Shown here: in pieces, positions 5,299 through 7,895 of the stretch
Numbering within the stretch: the first letter of the stretch is position 1
Layout of the letters: every line of letters starts with the position of its first letter
Source of the DNA: Bacillota bacterium
Lineage (GTDB): Bacteria; Bacillota; Sulfobacillia; Symbiobacteriales; Symbiobacteriaceae
NCBI GenBank assembly: GCA_028287415.1
Contig: JAQBPS010000374.1
Span: forward strand, 1 to 7,895
Reading direction: 5' to 3'
Length of the DNA stretch: 7,895 nt
Notes under the pieces: model-generated
What the model was told of the DNA's origin: nothing
What the model saw: only the letters and a program-made list of their open reading frames with translations
Database searches by the model: none
Translations under genes and position numbers: made by a program

Positions 5299-6759
5299 AT
5301 GTTAGCCAAGGAACAGATCTCCCAGCTGGTGGAAGAGGTCATGCAGAAGCTGGCGGCGCAGGGCGCGGTTGATCCCGCGGCGGCTGCGGGCGCACGGCAG
5401 GCTGCCCAGGCGATCGCGGAAGGTGCGGTCAAGGTGAACCCGCACGGGGTTTACCAGAGCGTGGCGGAGGCGATCCGGGCGGCCCACGCTGCGTTTGCGC
5501 AGCTCCAGGCCCTGCCGCTGGCCAAGCGCAAGGAGATCATCGAAGCGATGCGGACCGCGGGACGCGACAATGCCCGGACCCTGGCGGAGTATGCCGTGCG
5601 GGAGACCGGGCTCGGGCGGGTGGCGGACAAGGTTCAGAAGAACCTGTTTGCCGCCAACAAGACCCCCGGCGTGGAGGATGTCGTCTCCATCTCCTGGAGC
5701 GGCGACGATGGCCTGACGATCGTGGAGCGGGCGCCCTGGGGCGTCATCGGCGCGATCACCCCGGTGACCAACCCGACATCGACCATCATCAACAATTCGA
5801 TCAGCCTGGCGGCGGGCGGGAATAGCGTGGTCTACAACTTCCACCCCAGCGCCAAGGGCTGCTGTGCGGCCGCCGTGGAGGCCCTCAACCGGGCGGTGAT
5901 CCAGGCGGGGGGCCCTGCCTCGCTGATCAACTGTGTGGCGGAGCCGACCATCGAGAGCGCCGGTGAGCTGATGAAGCACCCGGGCATCGACGCCCTCCTT
6001 GTGACGGGCGGCGGCCCTGTGGTCAAGCTGGCGATGACCTGCGGCAAGAAGGTCTGGGCCGCCGGACCCGGCAACCCGCCCACCGTAGTCGACGAGACCG
6101 CCGACCTGGAGCTGGCCGCCCGCAACATCGTCGACGGCGCCTCCTTTGACAACACCGTGCTCTGCACGGCGGAGAAGGAGTGCTTTGTCGTCGCCCCGGT
6201 GGCGGACAAGCTGAAGCAGCTGATGACCACGAGTGGCGCCTACGAGGTGAAGTGGTCCGAGATCGACCGGCTGATGCGCCTGCTCTACCCGAACGGGGAC
6301 ACAGCCATGAAGGGCCTGAACCGCAGCTATATCGGCAAGGATGCCGGCGTGATCCTGCGGGATGCGGGGCTGTCAGCTCCCGCCAACACCCGGCTGGTGA
6401 TCGCAGACGTGCCGCAGGATCATCCGTTCGTCTGGAATGAGATGCTGATGCCGGTGCTGCCGATCGTGCGCATGCCCGATGTAAACGCCGCCATCGACAT
6501 CGCCATCAAGGCGGAAAAGGGCAACCGGCACACCGCCTCAATCCACTCCAATGACATCCGCAACCTGAGCCGGATGGCGCGGGAGTCGAATTGCTCGATC
6601 TTCGTGAAGAACGGCCCGCACTTTGCCGGCCTGGGCATTGGCGGCGAGGGTTTCACCTCGTTTTCGATCGCCGGTTCCACCGGCGAGGGGATCACGTCGG
6701 CCCGCACGTTCACCCGTGAGCGGCGGTGCGCACTGATCGGGCATATGCGGATTGTATAA
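5299..6759 (+). CDS. eutE: CoA-acylating aldehyde dehydrogenase (PduP/EutE type)
   Basis: A 486-residue enzyme that oxidises an aldehyde with NAD+ and CoA to acyl-CoA and NADH inside the microcompartment; acetaldehyde is the likely substrate. Residues 1-20 are an amphipathic helix (hydrophobic Leu2, Ile7, Leu10, Val11, Val14, Leu18), followed by an Ala-rich linker (22-42). This is the layout of an encapsulation peptide, and it makes the protein about 20 residues longer than PduP or EutE. The catalytic domain shows PVTNPTST (155-162) for cofactor binding, VTGGGPVV (235-242), the AGPGNPP loop (255-261) and the nucleophile Cys289 in SFDNTVLCTAEK. GAGGAGGTG at 5282-5290, eight bases from the ATG, fixes the start. 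The stop codon overlaps the ribosome site of the next gene, so the two are translationally coupled. Whether it is closer to PduP or EutE cannot be settled by eye. Confidence 0.96.
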   Translation: MLAKEQISQLVEEVMQKLAAQGAVDPAAAAGARQAAQAIAEGAVKVNPHGVYQSVAEAIRAAHAAFAQLQALPLAKRKEIIEAMRTAGRDNARTLAEYAVRETGLGRVADKVQKNLFAANKTPGVEDVVSISWSGDDGLTIVERAPWGVIGAITPVTNPTSTIINNSISLAAGGNSVVYNFHPSAKGCCAAAVEALNRAVIQAGGPASLINCVAEPTIESAGELMKHPGIDALLVTGGGPVVKLAMTCGKKVWAAGPGNPPTVVDETADLELAARNIVDGASFDNTVLCTAEKECFVVAPVADKLKQLMTTSGAYEVKWSEIDRLMRLLYPNGDTAMKGLNRSYIGKDAGVILRDAGLSAPANTRLVIADVPQDHPFVWNEMLMPVLPIVRMPDVNAAIDIAIKAEKGNRHTASIHSNDIRNLSRMARESNCSIFVKNGPHFAGLGIGGEGFTSFSIAGSTGEGITSARTFTRERRCALIGHMRIV

Positions 6760-6772
6760 GGTGTGAATGCAG

Positions 6773-7342
6773 ATGGCTGATGCCCGCATGGCGATCGGAA
6801 TCGTGGAAGTCGACAGCATCGCCCTCGGCGTCAAGTCCGCCGATGCCATGCTCAAGATGGCCGCCGTCGAACTGCTCGACGCGTACGCGACCAGCCCCGG
6901 TAAGTACCTGGTGGTCGTGGGCGGCGACGTGGCCTCGGTTTCCGCATCCGTGGAGGCTGGTGTCGCTGAGGCGCAGAGCTCCCTGCTGGGACAGGTGCTG
7001 ATCGCTCATTTGCATGAGCAGGTGCTCCCCGCTATGAAGGGGATCCCCGGCACACAGGAGCTGCGGGCGATTGGCGTGGTTGAGACCGCCACGGTGGCCT
7101 CGGTGATCCGGGCGGCGGATGCGGCCGTCAAGACGGCCATGGTCGACCTGCTGGAGCTGCGCATGGCCCGGGGCCTGGGCGGCAAGGGCTTTGTCACCTT
7201 CACGGGCGACGTGGGCTCGGTCCAGGCCGGGGTCGAAGCGGCCGCCGCTGCAGCGACCCGGGACGGCGCCCTGGTGGCGACCGCCATCATCCCCGCCCCG
7301 CACGGCGATCTGAAGCGCAAGCTGATTCCCGGGACCCGCTAA
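6773..7342 (+). CDS. pduT: Tandem-domain shell protein, PduT-like BMC-T
   Basis: A 189-residue protein made of two fused BMC domains (about 6-95 and 97-189), forming trimers that tile like a hexamer. [38 protein letters not shown] (42-53) and, in the second half, [23 protein letters not shown] (134-140) and IIPAPHGDL match PduT closely. PduT carries a 4Fe-4S cluster at its central pore through a Cys just before PGK; here that position is Ser41, and the protein has no Cys at all, so it cannot hold such a cluster through Cys. ATG 6773 is chosen over 6767 because AAGGTG at 6758-6763 is nine bases from it but only three from the earlier one. The adjacent aldehyde dehydrogenase and BMC-H genes are close, so it is co-expressed with them. 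Confidence 0.93.
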   Translation: MADARMAIGIVEVDSIALGVKSADAMLKMAAVELLDAYATSPGKYLVVVGGDVASVSASVEAGVAEAQSSLLGQVLIAHLHEQVLPAMKGIPGTQELRAIGVVETATVASVIRAADAAVKTAMVDLLELRMARGLGGKGFVTFTGDVGSVQAGVEAAAAAATRDGALVATAIIPAPHGDLKRKLIPGTR

Positions 7343-7358
7343 CAAGGAGGCACTCCGA

Positions 7359-7649
7359 ATGGCAGTCCAGGCTCTCGGTATGGTTGAGACCCGTGGTTTC
7401 GTCGGCTCCGTGGAGGCGGCCGACGCCATGGCCAAGGCCGCGAACGTCCAGGTGATCGGCCAGGTTCAGATCGGCGCCGCTTACATTACCGTCATGTGCC
7501 GGGGCGACGTGGGCGCTGTCCGCGCAGCGATTGATGCCGGCGCCGCCGCCGCTGAGCGGGTTGGCCAGCTGGTTTCCGCCCATGTGATCCCCCGCCCGCA
7601 CGATGAGGTGGAGAAGATCCTGCCCCAGCCCAAGGCCGTCGCTGAGTAG
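7359..7649 (+). CDS. BMC-H hexameric shell protein 2
   Basis: A 96-residue single-domain shell protein with the same hallmarks as the first copy: [21 protein letters not shown] and [15 protein letters not shown]. Its pore loop reads QIGAAYI (37-43) instead of KIGSGYV, so the Lys and the Gly-Ser-Gly that line the usual pore are changed; Cys47 follows. The tail after IPRPH is a little longer and ends in KAVAE. AAGGAGG at 7344-7350, eight bases ahead, fixes the start, and only 16 bases separate it from the tandem-domain gene. Two BMC-H paralogues with different pores in one operon suggest tiles of different permeability in the same shell, an inference from family knowledge. Confidence 0.96.
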   Translation: MAVQALGMVETRGFVGSVEAADAMAKAANVQVIGQVQIGAAYITVMCRGDVGAVRAAIDAGAAAAERVGQLVSAHVIPRPHDEVEKILPQPKAVAE

Positions 7650-7663
7650 GAGCTGAAACAAGC

Positions 7664-7895
7664 ATGCGCATCGCCATTGCGAGCGATCACGGCGGCTTCG
7701 AGATGAAGGAGGACCTGAAGGTCTACCTGAAGGAGCAGGGGCACCTGGTGGCGGACCTCGGCCCTGCGAATGTTGAACCCGTCGACTATCCGGATTTCGC
7801 AGCGCAGGTGGCCGTGGCTGTGACCACGGGGCTGGTTGAGCTCGGCATCATGGTGGACGGCGCAGGCATCGGCTCCTGCATGGTGGCGAACAAGT
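7664..7895 (+). CDS. rpiB: RpiB/LacAB-family sugar-phosphate isomerase, partial
   Basis: The first 77 codons of a gene that runs off the right edge. MRIAIASDHGGFEMKEDL and DLG...VDYPDFAAQVA are plain RpiB/LacA/LacB, enzymes that interconvert aldose and ketose phosphates such as ribose 5-phosphate and ribulose 5-phosphate. Asp8-His9 and the DYPDF motif (41-45) are kept. The usual active-site loop CGTGxG reads DGAGIG here (65-70): the catalytic Cys is replaced by Asp65, while a Cys appears at residue 72. AGGAG at 7648-7652 overlaps the stop codon of the shell gene, so translation is coupled. An RpiB relative beside a BMC core is a mark of the sugar-phosphate-utilising class. Substrate and activity are uncertain because of the altered loop. 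Confidence 0.9.
   Translation, partial: MRIAIASDHGGFEMKEDLKVYLKEQGHLVADLGPANVEPVDYPDFAAQVAVAVTTGLVELGIMVDGAGIGSCMVANK

Noticed and set aside
6710..7435. Minus-strand reading of 241 codons across the BMC-T gene
   Set aside because: His/Arg/Gly-rich shadow opposite a clear tandem shell protein.
1..7895. tRNA or rRNA genes, CRISPR arrays, transposases, integrase or att sites
   Set aside because: Looked for on both strands by eye; no cloverleaf, spaced repeat array, transposase motif or rRNA-like sequence was seen.

Overview
The window looks like chromosome from a high-GC, Firmicutes-type bacterium. Shine-Dalgarno sites are strong (AAGGAGG, GAGGAGG), there is a c-di-AMP riboswitch of the ydaO class, and the regulator is of the SorC/DeoR type. 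Symbiobacterium or a relative would fit, but that is inference from composition and gene content; no database was consulted.

Left part (1-1500): about 350 bases without a convincing gene, then a leftward gene for a secreted CAP/SCP-domain protein (YkwD-like). It has a signal peptide and a Pro/Ala/Thr linker. A strong hairpin terminator follows it, and a c-di-AMP riboswitch aptamer lies in its 5' leader.

Middle part (1500-2580): two rightward genes of uncertain function. The first is a small basic protein with a DUF4258-like look. The second is a 152-residue hypothetical protein in a more AT-rich stretch, with no visible ribosome binding site, ending at a textbook terminator.

Right part (2580-7895, running off the end): the start of a bacterial microcompartment (BMC) operon. 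Order: SorC-family regulator, PduL phosphotransacylase, BMC-H shell protein, a 350-base gap holding a ~200-bp imperfect inverted repeat, EutN/CcmL vertex protein, CoA-acylating aldehyde dehydrogenase with an encapsulation-peptide-like N-terminus, PduT-like tandem-domain shell protein, second BMC-H, and the first 77 codons of an RpiB/LacAB-family sugar-phosphate isomerase.

How it works together: an aldehyde made inside the shell would be oxidised to acyl-CoA by the dehydrogenase, and PduL would turn that into acyl-phosphate while releasing CoA. No signature lyase, diol dehydratase or ammonia lyase lies in the window. RpiB beside the core, with a DeoR-like regulator, points to the sugar-phosphate-utilising (SPU) class, in which deoxyribose-phosphate aldolase (DeoC) supplies acetaldehyde. 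DeoC is therefore predicted just downstream, outside the window. A perfect 16-bp palindrome over the -10 region of the promoter ahead of the regulator suggests the whole operon is autoregulated.

The least ordinary points are the missing catalytic Cys in RpiB, the missing iron-sulfur Cys in the PduT-like shell protein, the changed pore motif in the second BMC-H, and the long inverted repeat inside the operon.
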